Shown here one piece after another: positions 22,718 through 31,763 of a DNA stretch of 64,000 nt. The DNA is taken from positions 12,909 through 76,908 of the forward strand of contig JAZRXG010000007.1 of the NCBI GenBank assembly GCA_045600105.1, given 5' to 3'. A program made the position numbers and the translations under genes. The stretch is from UBA1206 sp045600105 (lineage in GTDB: Bacteria; Bacillota; Clostridia; Oscillospirales; CAG-382). The notes under the pieces are model-generated. The model did no database searches. It was not told where the DNA came from and worked only from the letters and a program-made list of their open reading frames with translations. Position 1 is the stretch's first letter. Every line of letters starts with the position of its first letter.

Positions 22718-24031
22718 ATGTCTGAAGAAAAAGTAAAAGAAATAGCGACCAACCGCTATGAGCTCACCCTCAATATCGAAAAGCCGGCTTTTGATGCCGC
22801 CGTTATGGCAGCATACAAAAAGAACGTCGGAAAGATCACCGTTCCCGGTTTCCGCAAGGGCAAAGCTCCCAAGTCCATTATCGAAAAAATGTACGGCTCG
22901 TCCTTCTTCTATGACGACGCCCTCGACGCTCTGCTTCCCGATATCTATTCCAAAGCAGTCGAAGAATCCGGTCTTGACGTAGTTTCCCGTCCCGAACTCG
23001 AAGTAGTTTCCATCGACGATAACGGCGTTGTCATCTCCGCCAAGGTCTACACCAAGCCCGCTGCGACCGTCAAACAGTACAAAGGTCTCGAAGCCGAAAA
23101 AGAAGAAGCTGTCGTTACCGACGAAGAGATCGAAAAAGAGATCGACGGCATCAGAAAGCGCAATTCCCGTATGCTCACCGTTACCGACAGAGCAGCCGAA
23201 AACGGCGATACCGCGGTCATCGACTTTGAAGGCTTCCGCGACGGCGTTGCTTTCGAAGGCGGCAAAGGCGAAAACTACAACCTCACCCTCGGCTCCGGCT
23301 CCTTCATCCCCGGCTTCGAGGATCAGATCGTCGGCCATAACGTCGGCGAAAAATTCGACATCACCGTCACCTTCCCCGAAGACTACGGCGAACCGTCCCT
23401 CGCAGGCAAAGAGACCGTATTCAAGATATCTCTCAACGAACTCAAAAAGGAAGAGATCCCCGAGCTCGATGACGATTTCGTAAAAGAAGTTTCCGAAAAT
23501 CTCGACACCGTCGATGAATACAAGGCTGACATCAAGGCGAAAATAACCGAGAGAAAAGAAAAAGCCAACGACAGAGCGTTTGAAGAAAAACTCATCGACG
23601 CCCTCATCGCCAACACCGAGGTCGAAGTTCCCGACTGCATGATCGACGACGAAGTCGACAACGACATCCGCGATTACGATTACCGTCTGCGCTCTCAGGG
23701 CGGCAGCCTCGAAATGTACTTCAAATACACCGGTCAGGACGAAAAGGGTCTTCGTGACACCCTCCGTCCCGGTGCCGAAAGAAGAGTAAAGACCCGTCTC
23801 GCTCTCGAATGCGTCATCAAAGCCGAAAACATCGAAGCCACCGCTGAAGAGATCGAGGAAGAATACAAGAAGATCGCTTCCGGCTACACCATGGAGCTTG
23901 ACGACGTAAAGGCAAGGATCCCCGAAGACGGCATCAAGGAAGACATCGCGTTCCGCAAGGCAGTCGATTTCGTCAAAGCAAACGGCATCGCGACCAAATG
24001 CGAATGCGAACACTGCAAGGATCACGAATAA
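22718..24031 (+). CDS. tig: Trigger factor (ribosome-associated chaperone and prolyl isomerase)
   Basis: A 437-residue chaperone that binds nascent chains at the ribosome exit. The ribosome-binding loop signature VPGFRKGKAP is near residue 41, the FKBP-type isomerase domain is at about 150-240 (GDTAVIDFEGFRDG, PGFEDQIVGHNVGE), and a long helical C-terminal domain follows. GGAGG lies 9 nt before the chosen ATG. The C-terminus ends in CECEHCKDHE, an unusual metal-binding-like tail. It is followed by clpP and clpX as in many Firmicutes. Confidence 0.97.
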   Translation: MSEEKVKEIATNRYELTLNIEKPAFDAAVMAAYKKNVGKITVPGFRKGKAPKSIIEKMYGSSFFYDDALDALLPDIYSKAVEESGLDVVSRPELEVVSIDDNGVVISAKVYTKPAATVKQYKGLEAEKEEAVVTDEEIEKEIDGIRKRNSRMLTVTDRAAENGDTAVIDFEGFRDGVAFEGGKGENYNLTLGSGSFIPGFEDQIVGHNVGEKFDITVTFPEDYGEPSLAGKETVFKISLNELKKEEIPELDDDFVKEVSENLDTVDEYKADIKAKITERKEKANDRAFEEKLIDALIANTEVEVPDCMIDDEVDNDIRDYDYRLRSQGGSLEMYFKYTGQDEKGLRDTLRPGAERRVKTRLALECVIKAENIEATAEEIEEEYKKIASGYTMELDDVKARIPEDGIKEDIAFRKAVDFVKANGIATKCECEHCKDHE

Positions 24032-24086
24032 TCCCGAATTACGATAGAGAAAACATATTTTTCGCAAGCGAGAAAGAAGGTATACT

Positions 24087-24671
24087 ATGGCGTTAGTACC
24101 AATGGTCATCGAACAAACCAACCGCGGAGAGAGATCGTTTGATATTTTTTCCAGACTTCTCAACGACCGCATCGTGTTCCTCGGCGAAGAGATAAACGAC
24201 GCGACGGCGTCCCTCGTAGTGGCACAGCTGCTTTATCTTGAGGCTCAGGACCCCGAAAAGGATATATGCCTTTACATCAATTCTCCCGGCGGCTCCATCA
24301 CCAGCGGTATGGCGATATACGATACCATGAACTTCATCAAGTGCGACGTATCGACCATCTGCGTCGGTATGGCGGCATCCATGGCGGCGTTCCTGCTTTC
24401 CGCGGGCGCAAAGGGCAAAAGGATCTGCCTCCCCAACTCCGAAGTCATGATCCATCAGCCTCTCGGCGGTATGCAGGGTCAGGCGACCGACATCAAGATC
24501 CACGCCGACAGAATAATCAAAATGAAAGAAAAACTCAATAGGATCCTTGCCGAAAACACCGGCAAATCGTACGAACAGATCTGCGCCGACACCGAGAGAG
24601 ACAACTTCCTCAGCGCCGAGCAGGCAAAGGAATACGGTCTTATTGACAAAATCTTTGATAAAAGGCAATAA
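24087..24671 (+). CDS. clpP: ATP-dependent Clp protease proteolytic subunit
   Basis: A 194-residue serine peptidase, normal length for ClpP. The catalytic triad is complete: Ser98 in GMAASMAA, His123 in MIHQPLGG and Asp172 in ERDNFLS. The IVFLG and YINSPGGSITSGMAIYDTM segments are standard. Fourteen subunits form the chamber that degrades proteins fed by ClpX. The start is preceded by AGAAGG. It lies 55 nt after tig and 5 nt before clpX. Confidence 0.98.
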   Translation: MALVPMVIEQTNRGERSFDIFSRLLNDRIVFLGEEINDATASLVVAQLLYLEAQDPEKDICLYINSPGGSITSGMAIYDTMNFIKCDVSTICVGMAASMAAFLLSAGAKGKRICLPNSEVMIHQPLGGMQGQATDIKIHADRIIKMKEKLNRILAENTGKSYEQICADTERDNFLSAEQAKEYGLIDKIFDKRQ

Positions 24672-24676
24672 TCTTT

Positions 24677-25930
24677 ATGGCAAACAATAACAAGACGAGA
24701 GGCGCGAACTGTGCCTTTTGCGGACGTGTCACCGAACACCCGATAAAACTCAATATCGAAGGCAGGGATATGGATTTCTGCGACGAATGCGTTTCGGTCT
24801 GCCTTTCCATCGCCGACAGCTACGAAGACCTGATGAGCGAAAAGAAGACGGCTTCCGCAAAGCAGAAAGCCATCGCTCTTCCCAAGCCGAGCGAGCTCAA
24901 GGCAAAGCTCGACGAGCACGTCATCGGACAGGACGAAGCGAAGATCGCGCTTTCCGTGGCGGTGTACAACCACTACAAACGCATCAACTCGCTTATCAAA
25001 AGCGGTAAAGGCAAAAAGAAGGATGACAGCGAGGAAAACGAGGTAAAACTCCAGAAGTCCAACGTCATGCTTCTCGGTCCCACCGGTGTCGGCAAGACCC
25101 TGCTCGCGCAGACGCTCGCCGAAACGCTCGAGGTCCCGTTCGCGATAGCCGACGCCACCACGCTCACCGAAGCGGGCTACGTCGGTGAAGACGTCGAAAA
25201 CATACTGCTCCGTCTTATCCAGGCGGCGGATTTCGACGTTGAAAAAGCCGAAAAGGGCATTATCTATATCGACGAGATAGACAAAATTTCGCGCAAGAGC
25301 GAAAACCGCTCCATCACCCGCGACGTATCGGGCGAGGGCGTTCAGCAGGCGCTCCTCAAGATACTTGAGGGAACGATCTCCAACGTGCCTCCGCAGGGCG
25401 GCAGAAAGCACCCCAATCAGGAATTCATCCAGATAGACACGTCGAACATACTCTTTATCTGCGGCGGCGCCTTCGACGGGCTCGAAACGCTCATCGAAGA
25501 ACGCATGGGCAAGCAGTCCATCGGTTTCGCGTCGGGCATCAAGACCAAAGAGGAAAAGACCAAGTCGGTCGTACTCCGCGAGGTGACTCCGCACGACCTC
25601 GTCAAGTTCGGCATCATACCCGAGCTCGTCGGACGCATCCCCGTCGTCTGCTCTCTCGATCCGCTCGACAGAAACGGACTCATCCGCATACTCACCGAGC
25701 CGAAGAACGCCATCGTCAAGCAGTATAAAAAGCTGATGGAAATGGACGGCGTAAAGCTCGAATTCGAAAAAGAAGCGCTCGAGAAGATCGCCGACAAAGC
25801 GATCGAGCTGGGCACGGGCGCCAGAGGACTCCGCACCATCACCGAAAAACTGATGACCCACTTCATGTACGAGATCCCGTCTGAAGAAGACGTGCACGAG
25901 CTCGTCATCACGGCAGATATGGTGAAATAA
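24677..25930 (+). CDS. clpX: ATP-dependent Clp protease ATP-binding subunit
   Basis: A 417-residue AAA+ unfoldase. The N-terminal zinc-binding domain has CAFCGR at residue 12 and CDECV near 35. Walker A is GPTGVGKT near 133, Walker B IIYIDEID near 195, and the pore and IGF loops (IGFASG near residue 275) for ClpP docking are present, with a C-terminal sensor-2 domain (GARGLRTI). It unfolds tagged substrates for ClpP, encoded just upstream. The TAA is followed at once by a heptamer tract and terminator, so the operon ends here. Confidence 0.98.
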   Translation: MANNNKTRGANCAFCGRVTEHPIKLNIEGRDMDFCDECVSVCLSIADSYEDLMSEKKTASAKQKAIALPKPSELKAKLDEHVIGQDEAKIALSVAVYNHYKRINSLIKSGKGKKKDDSEENEVKLQKSNVMLLGPTGVGKTLLAQTLAETLEVPFAIADATTLTEAGYVGEDVENILLRLIQAADFDVEKAEKGIIYIDEIDKISRKSENRSITRDVSGEGVQQALLKILEGTISNVPPQGGRKHPNQEFIQIDTSNILFICGGAFDGLETLIEERMGKQSIGFASGIKTKEEKTKSVVLREVTPHDLVKFGIIPELVGRIPVVCSLDPLDRNGLIRILTEPKNAIVKQYKKLMEMDGVKLEFEKEALEKIADKAIELGTGARGLRTITEKLMTHFMYEIPSEEDVHELVITADMVK

Positions 25931-25958
25931 TTGCAAATTGAAAATTGTAAATTGCAAA
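25931..25958 (+). repeat. Heptamer tract TTGNAAA x4 after clpX
   Basis: TTGCAAA, TTGAAAA, TTGTAAA and TTGCAAA follow directly on the clpX TAA with no spacer. A GGATTTCCGC-type hairpin comes next. Confidence 0.85.
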
Positions 25959-25962
25959 TTTC

Positions 25963-26002
25963 GGAAGGATTTCCGCGTTTTTTCGCGGAGATCCTTTCTT
26001 CT
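25963..26002 (+). terminator. Terminator of the tig-clpP-clpX operon
   Basis: AAGGATTTCCGCG pairs with CGCGGAGATCCTT around a T-rich loop, followed by TCTTCTTTT. Confidence 0.8.
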
Positions 26003-26242
26003 TTTGCTTGAGGCTCAAAAAATAATTGTAAATTTATTTCTTTTTTCGCAAATTCCACTTTACACGCGAAAACAACGGTAGTATAATAGATTGTCTTGGA
26101 ATGCTCACTTTTCACACCGGACGGAAAAACACGATTTACATATATATATACGTATATATTTCAGCCTTTCTGAAACAAAAAACTGTGTTCCCGCCGCGTG
26201 AAAAAGCAAAGCATCCTTAAATATAAAGGAGGTCACAAACCT
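26003..26242 (+). other. clpX-rny intergenic region with rny leader
   Basis: After the clpX terminator there is an AT-rich spacer, the rny promoter (26059-26087) and a leader of about 150 nt. The leader contains the 16-bp palindrome ATATATACGTATATAT (26144-26159) and ends with AAGGAGG before the ATG. No other feature is seen. Confidence 0.6.
26059..26087 (+). promoter_or_regulatory. Promoter of rny
   Basis: TTTACA (26059-26064), 17 nt and TATAAT (26082-26087). Confidence 0.75.
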
Positions 26243-27796
26243 ATGTCTACTACCGTATGGGTCATCATCGTCGTTGCCGCGGCAGCGGCAGCATGCTTTG
26301 GCGGCTTTGTATTCGGGCACAGCAAACGTATCAAAGACGATAACGGAAAGATCAAGAATGCCGAAGTCGAAGCCGAGAAAATCAAGCAGGAAGCGATAAA
26401 AATCGCCGAGACGAAAAAGAAAGAAGCAGCTCTTGAAGCAAAGGAAGAAGCTCTCCGCATCAAGAATGAAACCGAAAAAGAGCTTAAAGAAAGAAGAAAC
26501 GACGTTCAGCGCCTCGAAAAGCGCGTTCTTCAGAAAGAAGAGCATCTCGACAACAAGATCGAGTCTCTTGACAAGAAAGAAGAAAAACTGAACAACAAGA
26601 TCAAGGAAAACGAAGCCCTCACCGAAAAGATCGAAGAGATCAAACAGCAGCAGCTCGAAGAACTCCAGAAAATTTCGAATTTCACCATCGAAGAGGCAAA
26701 AGAAGTCATTCTCAAACGTGTCGAGGACGAATCCCGTCACGAAATGGCGCAGAAACTCATTGAAATCGAAAAAGAGTATAAGGAAAACGCGGAGGACACG
26801 GCAAAGAAGATAATCACCCTTGCCATCCAGAGATGCGCGTCCGACAGCGTGGCTGAAGCCACCGTATCGGTCGTAGACCTTCCCAACGACGAAATGAAGG
26901 GACGCATCATCGGACGTGAGGGACGCAACATACGTTCCATCGAGACCCTCACCGGCGTTGACCTTATCATTGACGATACACCAGAGGCGATCACCATCTC
27001 CACGTTCGACCCCGTTCGCCGCGAGGTCGCCCGCCTCACTCTCGAAAAACTCATTTCCGACGGACGTATCCATCCTTCGAGAATCGAAGAAATGGTCGAA
27101 AAGTCCAAAAAGGAAGTTGACGCCGTCATCAAGCGCGAAGGCGAACAGGCTACCTTCTCCGCCGGCGTTCACGGCATCAATCCCGAACTCGTCAAACTCC
27201 TCGGCAGACTCAAATTCCGTACGTCCTACGGTCAGAACGTGCTCAAGCATTCCATCGAGGTCGCTCATATCGCGGGTATGATCGCAAGCGAGCTCGGTCT
27301 TGACGCCACCATCGCACGCCGTGCGGGTCTTCTTCACGATATAGGCAAGGCCATGACCCACGAGGTCGACGGAAGCCACGTCGCCATCGGCGTTGACATC
27401 GCAAAGAAGTACAAGGAACACAAGGAAGTCATCCACGCCATCGAATCGCATCACGGCGACGTTGAACCTTCGACCTACATTGCCGTCATCGTTCAGGCTG
27501 CCGATGCCATTTCCGCGGCACGTCCGGGAGCCAGACGTGAAAACCTCGAAAACTACATCAAACGTCTCCAGAAGCTCGAAGAGATCGCCAATTCCTTCGA
27601 CGGTATCGAAAAATCCTTTGCCATCCAGGCAGGCAGAGAAGTCCGCATAATGGTCAAGCCCGAGGAGGTTTCGGACGAAAAGATGCTCTTCCTTGCCAAG
27701 GATATTTCCAAAAAGATCGAATCCGAGCTCGAATACCCCGGACAGATCAAGATCAACATTGTGCGTGAGACCCGCGCCGTTGACTATGCAAAATAA
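26243..27796 (+). CDS. rny: Ribonuclease Y
   Basis: A 517-residue membrane-anchored endoribonuclease that starts mRNA decay. An N-terminal helix (about 4-25) is followed by a long charged coiled coil (30-200), a KH domain with GRIIGREGRNIRSIE near residue 217, and an HD domain with HSIEVAHIAG and LLHDIGKA near 365. The start was set at 26243, where AAGGAGG is well placed; the longer frame adds codons with no support. The stop overlaps ymdB by 11 nt, the usual Firmicutes pair. Confidence 0.98.
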   Translation: MSTTVWVIIVVAAAAAACFGGFVFGHSKRIKDDNGKIKNAEVEAEKIKQEAIKIAETKKKEAALEAKEEALRIKNETEKELKERRNDVQRLEKRVLQKEEHLDNKIESLDKKEEKLNNKIKENEALTEKIEEIKQQQLEELQKISNFTIEEAKEVILKRVEDESRHEMAQKLIEIEKEYKENAEDTAKKIITLAIQRCASDSVAEATVSVVDLPNDEMKGRIIGREGRNIRSIETLTGVDLIIDDTPEAITISTFDPVRREVARLTLEKLISDGRIHPSRIEEMVEKSKKEVDAVIKREGEQATFSAGVHGINPELVKLLGRLKFRTSYGQNVLKHSIEVAHIAGMIASELGLDATIARRAGLLHDIGKAMTHEVDGSHVAIGVDIAKKYKEHKEVIHAIESHHGDVEPSTYIAVIVQAADAISAARPGARRENLENYIKRLQKLEEIANSFDGIEKSFAIQAGREVRIMVKPEEVSDEKMLFLAKDISKKIESELEYPGQIKINIVRETRAVDYAK

Positions 27797-28580
27797 TATT
27801 TTTACGCTGCTCGTTCTCGGCGACGTCGTCGGACAGAAGGGCGTGAACCGTGTCAACGAGCTGCTCCCCAAGCTGAAAAATGAATTTTCTCCCGATCTCA
27901 CCGTCGTGAACGGCGAAAACTCTTCCGACCGCAACGGGCTCGACGCCTCGTCGGCGGATACGCTGATATACGCGGGAGCCGACGTGATCACGGGCGGCAA
28001 TCACACGCTTGCCATCTACGACGTATATGACCGTCTCGACGACGATGACAGGCTGCTCCGTCCCGCCAATTTTCAGCCGCTCTGCCCCGGAAAGGGGTAC
28101 ACGGTGGTCAACTGCGGCGCGCTTCGCGTGCTCGTCATGAACGTGTCGGGTCAGGTGTTCATGAACCCCTGCGACAACCCGTTCGTCTGCGCCGAGCGCA
28201 TACTGAAGGAGCAAAGCGGTTCGTATGATATCGCGCTTTGCGATATCCACGCCGAGGCAACGAGCGAAAAAAGCGCGTTCGCGCAGTATTTCGACGGACG
28301 CGTCAACTTCGTTTTCGGTACGCACACCCACGTTCCCACCGCCGACGAGCAGGTCCTCCCGAACGGAACGGGCTTCATCAGCGACGTCGGAATGTGCGGA
28401 GTCGCCGAAGGCACGGTGCTCGGTGTCGCGGCGGAAAACGTCATAAACCGCTTTGTTACCGGCAAAAACGAACGCTTCAACCGTCGTGTCGAAGGGAAAG
28501 CCGAACTGAACGGCGCCGTCTTCAGATACGATACGGCGGCAAAACGATGCGTAAGCGTCGAAAGAATCAAAAGAAAGTAA
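27786..28580 (+). CDS. ymdB: YmdB-family metallophosphoesterase (2',3'-cyclic nucleotide phosphodiesterase)
   Basis: A 264-residue dinuclear-metal phosphoesterase. Metal ligands are visible in LGDVVGQKG (residues 10-18), VNGENSS near 38, GGNHT near 66, DIHAEATSE near 146 and FGTHTHVPTAD near 172. In Bacillus the homologue hydrolyses 2',3'-cAMP and affects biofilm and motility choices. It overlaps rny by 11 nt; the overlap supports the ATG at 27786 instead of an upstream frame. Confidence 0.95.
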   Translation: MQNNIFTLLVLGDVVGQKGVNRVNELLPKLKNEFSPDLTVVNGENSSDRNGLDASSADTLIYAGADVITGGNHTLAIYDVYDRLDDDDRLLRPANFQPLCPGKGYTVVNCGALRVLVMNVSGQVFMNPCDNPFVCAERILKEQSGSYDIALCDIHAEATSEKSAFAQYFDGRVNFVFGTHTHVPTADEQVLPNGTGFISDVGMCGVAEGTVLGVAAENVINRFVTGKNERFNRRVEGKAELNGAVFRYDTAAKRCVSVERIKRK

Positions 28581-28595
28581 GAAAGGGAATCAATC

Positions 28596-28913
28596 ATGAC
28601 AAATCTTTTCAGAGCTATGGACGCCGCCAATCCCGACGCCACCATGTCGCTCATCACCACCGGCGGCATGATAGTCGTCCTCGTACTCGTTTTCTATTTC
28701 CTCCTCTGGCGCCCTCAGAAAAAGCAGCAGAGAGAGACCGACCAGATGCGCAACTCCGTTGAACGCGGCGACGTCATCACCACCCTCGGCGGAATCGTCG
28801 GCATCGTCCTCACCGTCAAGGAAGACAACATCCTCATCGAGACCAGCGGCGACAAAACAAAGATACAGATCCAGCGCTGGGCTATCAGATCGATCGAAAA
28901 GAAAGCAGACTGA
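28596..28913 (+). CDS. yajC: Preprotein translocase subunit YajC
   Basis: A 105-residue single-span protein of the SecDF-YajC complex. The membrane helix is at about residues 20-41, followed by the family motif LLWRPQKKQQ and the small domain RGDVITTLGGIVGIV. AAAGGGA precedes the ATG. It lies 15 nt after ymdB in the same operon; secDF is not in the window. Confidence 0.95.
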   Translation: MTNLFRAMDAANPDATMSLITTGGMIVVLVLVFYFLLWRPQKKQQRETDQMRNSVERGDVITTLGGIVGIVLTVKEDNILIETSGDKTKIQIQRWAIRSIEKKAD

Positions 28914-28943
28914 ACGTCTTGAATCGGCGCGGAGCGTTTTGCA

Positions 28944-28978
28944 ATTCCAAATTGAAAATTGAAAATGTCAAATTAAGG
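28944..28978 (+). repeat. Heptamer tract after yajC
   Basis: ATTCCAA, ATTGAAA, ATTGAAA, ATGTCAA and ATTAAGG keep a 7-nt period up to the hairpin at 28976. Confidence 0.8.
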
Positions 28979-29012
28979 AAAGATTTTTCGCTTCAGGCGA
29001 AAAATCTTTCCT
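28976..29012 (+). terminator. Terminator of the rny-ymdB-yajC operon
   Basis: AGGAAAGATTTTTCGC and GCGAAAAATCTTTCCT form a 16-bp stem with a short loop. The T run is poor, but the stem is long. Confidence 0.7.
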
Positions 29013-29052
29013 ATTAGGCTTAAACTTAATACTTTCAAAGGAGCGTTGTATT

Positions 29053-30444
29053 ATGAAAACTTATACGATCCCCGCAAAAGAAGTCGAGACCCGTTTTTCC
29101 GCTGACGTCGTAGTCTGCGGCGGAGGTACGGCGGGTGTCCACGCGGCGGTTGCCGCGGCAAACGAAGGCTGCTCCGTTATCATCATCGAACAGTTCGGCT
29201 CTCTCAGCGGAACTGCCGGAAACGGACTCGTCACGCCGCTCATGCACATGCACGTTGACGGCGATCCTCAGTGCTCCTACATCACGCCTCTTCTCAACGC
29301 CAAGCTCGATGAAGTCGGCGGTCTTTATCCCGACAGACGTCAGTTCGACCCGATGATGATACGCTACGCGTCCGAAAGGCTCTGCATCGACGCCGGCGTA
29401 AAGATTCTTTACTATCATTTCATCAGCGACGTCATCACCGAAAACGGTGTCGTAAAGGGCATCGTTACCGTTTCCAAGTCCGGCACCTACGTAATCGAAG
29501 GCAAGGAATTCATCGACTGCACCGGCGACGGCGACGTTTCGGTACTTGCGGGCGGAACATATACCAAAGGCAACCCCGAGACCGGCAAGTGCCAGCCCAT
29601 TTCGCTCCGTTACACCGTCAGCGGCGTCGACCAGAAGGCTTTCGGCGAGTTCATGCTCGAACATTCAAAACAGAACGGCGTCACCAAGGCGGCGTCTTAC
29701 GACGGCGAAAAGGTTTACACCGCCGTCACCAACACCGACGACTGGGTGTTCAGCGACACGTTCATCGAAGCGGTGAAGAACGGCGACCTGCTCCCCGAGG
29801 ATAAAGCGTACTGGCAGGTATTTGCCGTACCCGGCAAACCCGATATGCTCGCGTTCAACAACCCCGAATTCTTCGAGGACGTGGACGGCACCGACGCGAT
29901 GCACCTCACGAGAGCGCAGATCGAGGGCAAGGAACGCATCTATCGTCAGCTCAGATTCTACAAAAAGTATTTCAAAGGCTTTGAAAACGCCTATATTTCC
30001 GAGATCGCGCCGATGGTCGGCATCAGAGAAAGCAGAAACATCGACACCAAGTACATCCTCACCGGCGAAGACCTGCTTTCGCGCAAAAAATTCTCCGATT
30101 ATATCTGCCAGTCCAACTATCCCATCGACGTTCACGGCGTTCAGCTCAGATGCAGCACCATCGCGACTCCCGTCAACGACGGTATGCCGTGGTACGATAT
30201 CCCGTTTGACTGCCTTGTCGTCAAGGATTTCTCCAACCTCTTCGTCGCGGGCAGATGCGTAGGCTGCGAATTCGTTGCCGAAGCGTCGCTCCGCATACAG
30301 CCCTGCTGCCGCGCAACGGGCGAAGCCGCCGGAATCGGCGCGTCGCTCGCGCTCAAAAACGGCGTGTCGTCTTATGCCGTCAAGGGCGAGGAAGTCAGAG
30401 GCATAATGATAAGCAAGGGCGCGGACTTCAAGGAACAGAATTGA
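29053..30444 (+). CDS. FAD-dependent oxidoreductase
   Basis: A 463-residue flavoprotein of the FAD_oxidored (PF12831-like) group. The dinucleotide-binding motif VCGGGTAGVHAAVAAANEG lies at about residues 21-39, the Glu that binds the ribose in IIIEQFG near 48, and the C-terminal FAD segment VAGRCVGCEFVAEAS near residue 405. A conserved-looking CTGDGD lies near 156. The electron donor and acceptor are unknown; such proteins are often found with glycan-degrading or fumarate-reductase-like genes. AAAGGAG precedes the ATG. Its TGA is inside a heptamer repeat tract. Confidence 0.88.
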   Translation: MKTYTIPAKEVETRFSADVVVCGGGTAGVHAAVAAANEGCSVIIIEQFGSLSGTAGNGLVTPLMHMHVDGDPQCSYITPLLNAKLDEVGGLYPDRRQFDPMMIRYASERLCIDAGVKILYYHFISDVITENGVVKGIVTVSKSGTYVIEGKEFIDCTGDGDVSVLAGGTYTKGNPETGKCQPISLRYTVSGVDQKAFGEFMLEHSKQNGVTKAASYDGEKVYTAVTNTDDWVFSDTFIEAVKNGDLLPEDKAYWQVFAVPGKPDMLAFNNPEFFEDVDGTDAMHLTRAQIEGKERIYRQLRFYKKYFKGFENAYISEIAPMVGIRESRNIDTKYILTGEDLLSRKKFSDYICQSNYPIDVHGVQLRCSTIATPVNDGMPWYDIPFDCLVVKDFSNLFVAGRCVGCEFVAEASLRIQPCCRATGEAAGIGASLALKNGVSSYAVKGEEVRGIMISKGADFKEQN

Positions 30445-30468
30445 AAATTGCAAATTTCAAATGGCAAA
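30441..30468 (+). repeat. Heptamer tract at the flavoprotein gene end
   Basis: TTGAAAA, TTGCAAA, TTTCAAA and TGGCAAA. The gene's TGA (30442-30444) is part of the first unit. Confidence 0.8.
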
Positions 30469-30474
30469 TCAAGG

Positions 30475-30511
30475 AAAGGATTTTCGACCTTTTGGTCGAA
30501 AATCCTTTTTT
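30475..30511 (+). terminator. Terminator of the flavoprotein gene
   Basis: AAAGGATTTTCGACC/GGTCGAAAATCCTTT with a TTTT loop and a good T run. Confidence 0.85.
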
Positions 30512-30551
30512 AATATTCATCATGATTCATTGCTGCAAAAATGACATATCA

Positions 30552-30586
30552 TAAAAAAGATTTCCGCACGGTATCGTGCGGAAATC
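30552..30586 (-). terminator. Terminator of the mutS-mutL-tgt unit
   Basis: GATTTCCGCACG/CGTGCGGAAATC with a GTAT loop. In the minus direction it is followed by TTTTTTAT. Confidence 0.85.
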
Positions 30587-30587
30587 C

Positions 30588-30614
30588 TCAATAATTTTCA
30601 ATTTGCAATTGCGA
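30588..30614 (-). repeat. Heptamer tract after tgt
   Basis: On the minus strand TTGCAAA, TTGAAAA and TTATTGA run from shortly after the tgt stop to the hairpin, again with a 7-nt period. Confidence 0.7.
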
Positions 30615-30619
30615 AGCTT

Positions 30620-31762
30620 TCAGTCGTCGACTCTTCTGCCGAGGATATCGACGTTCTTTCTCTTGAATTCGGCGAAGGTGCCGTTTTCGATGTGGGTCCT
30701 TATCTGCTCCATCAGATTGTTGTAGAAATAGAGGTTGTGCAGAACGCAGAGCCTCATCGCGAGGAGCTCACGCGCCTTGAACAGATGACGGATGTACGCT
30801 CTCGTGTAGTTACGGCAGACCTCGCAGTCGCAGTTCGGGTCGATGGGCCGCTCGTCGTAAAGGTACTTGTTATTGTTCAGGTTCATAAAGCCCTGTGACG
30901 TGAACAGATTGCCGTGACGCGCGTTGCGCGACGGCATGACGCAGTCGAAGAAGTCGATGCCTCTGTCAACACATTCGAGTATGTTGACGGGTGTGCCGAC
31001 GCCCATCAGATAACGCGGACGGTCCCCGAACATATACGGCTCGGTGTATTCGATCATTTCGTACATCTTGTCGTTGCTTTCTCCCACGGCAAGGCCGCCG
31101 ATGGCGTAGCCCTGCAGATCGAGCTCGTTGATGCGCTGCATATGATCTATTCGCAGGTCGCGGTAGACGCCGCCCTGATTGATGCCGAAAAGTATCTGGT
31201 CGCGGTTTATCGTCGTGTCGAGCGAGTTGAGTCTGTTCATCTCGTCGCGGCAGCGGTAGAGCCAGCGCGTCGTGCGTTCGCAGGAATTTTTGATGTATGA
31301 ATACTCGGCGACGGACGAGGGACATTCGTCGAACGCCATTGCGATGGTGGAGGCTATCTTGGACTGTATCTGCATCGACACTTCGGGCGACATGAATATC
31401 GGAGCGCCGTCCATGTGCGACTGAAAATGCACGCCTTCCTCGGTTATGTTGCGGAGCGATGCGAGCGAGAACACCTGAAATCCGCCGGAGTCGGTCAGCA
31501 CGGGCTTGTCCCAGTTGAAGAACTTGTGGATGCCGCCGAGGGTATAGATGACCTCTTCGCCCGGTCTGACGTGGAGGTGATAGGTATTCGACAGCTCGAC
31601 CTGGCACTTGATGTTTTTGAGGTCAAGCGTCGAAACGCCGCCTTTTATCGCCGCGGACGTGCCGACGTTCATAAAAACGGGAGTCTCGACCGTTCCGTGT
31701 ACGGTCTCGAATCTGCCGCGTCTTGCCTTGCCTTCTTTTGTGATAAGTGTGAATTTTCCCAT
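30620..31762 (-). CDS. tgt: tRNA-guanine transglycosylase (queuosine pathway)
   Basis: A 380-residue enzyme that exchanges G34 of GUN tRNAs for preQ1. The proton-accepting Asp is in LTDSGGFQVFSL near residue 88, the nucleophile Asp in FFDCVMPSRNARHG near 268, and the zinc site in CDCEVCRNY with a downstream His near 333. The ATG at 31762 begins 1 nt after the mutL TAA (TAATATG); a TTG at 31774 is also possible but lies inside mutL. It is last in the mutS-mutL-tgt unit. No queuosine synthesis genes are visible. Confidence 0.97.
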   Translation of the reverse strand: MGKFTLITKEGKARRGRFETVHGTVETPVFMNVGTSAAIKGGVSTLDLKNIKCQVELSNTYHLHVRPGEEVIYTLGGIHKFFNWDKPVLTDSGGFQVFSLASLRNITEEGVHFQSHMDGAPIFMSPEVSMQIQSKIASTIAMAFDECPSSVAEYSYIKNSCERTTRWLYRCRDEMNRLNSLDTTINRDQILFGINQGGVYRDLRIDHMQRINELDLQGYAIGGLAVGESNDKMYEMIEYTEPYMFGDRPRYLMGVGTPVNILECVDRGIDFFDCVMPSRNARHGNLFTSQGFMNLNNNKYLYDERPIDPNCDCEVCRNYTRAYIRHLFKARELLAMRLCVLHNLYFYNNLMEQIRTHIENGTFAEFKRKNVDILGRRVDD

Positions 31763-31763
31763 A

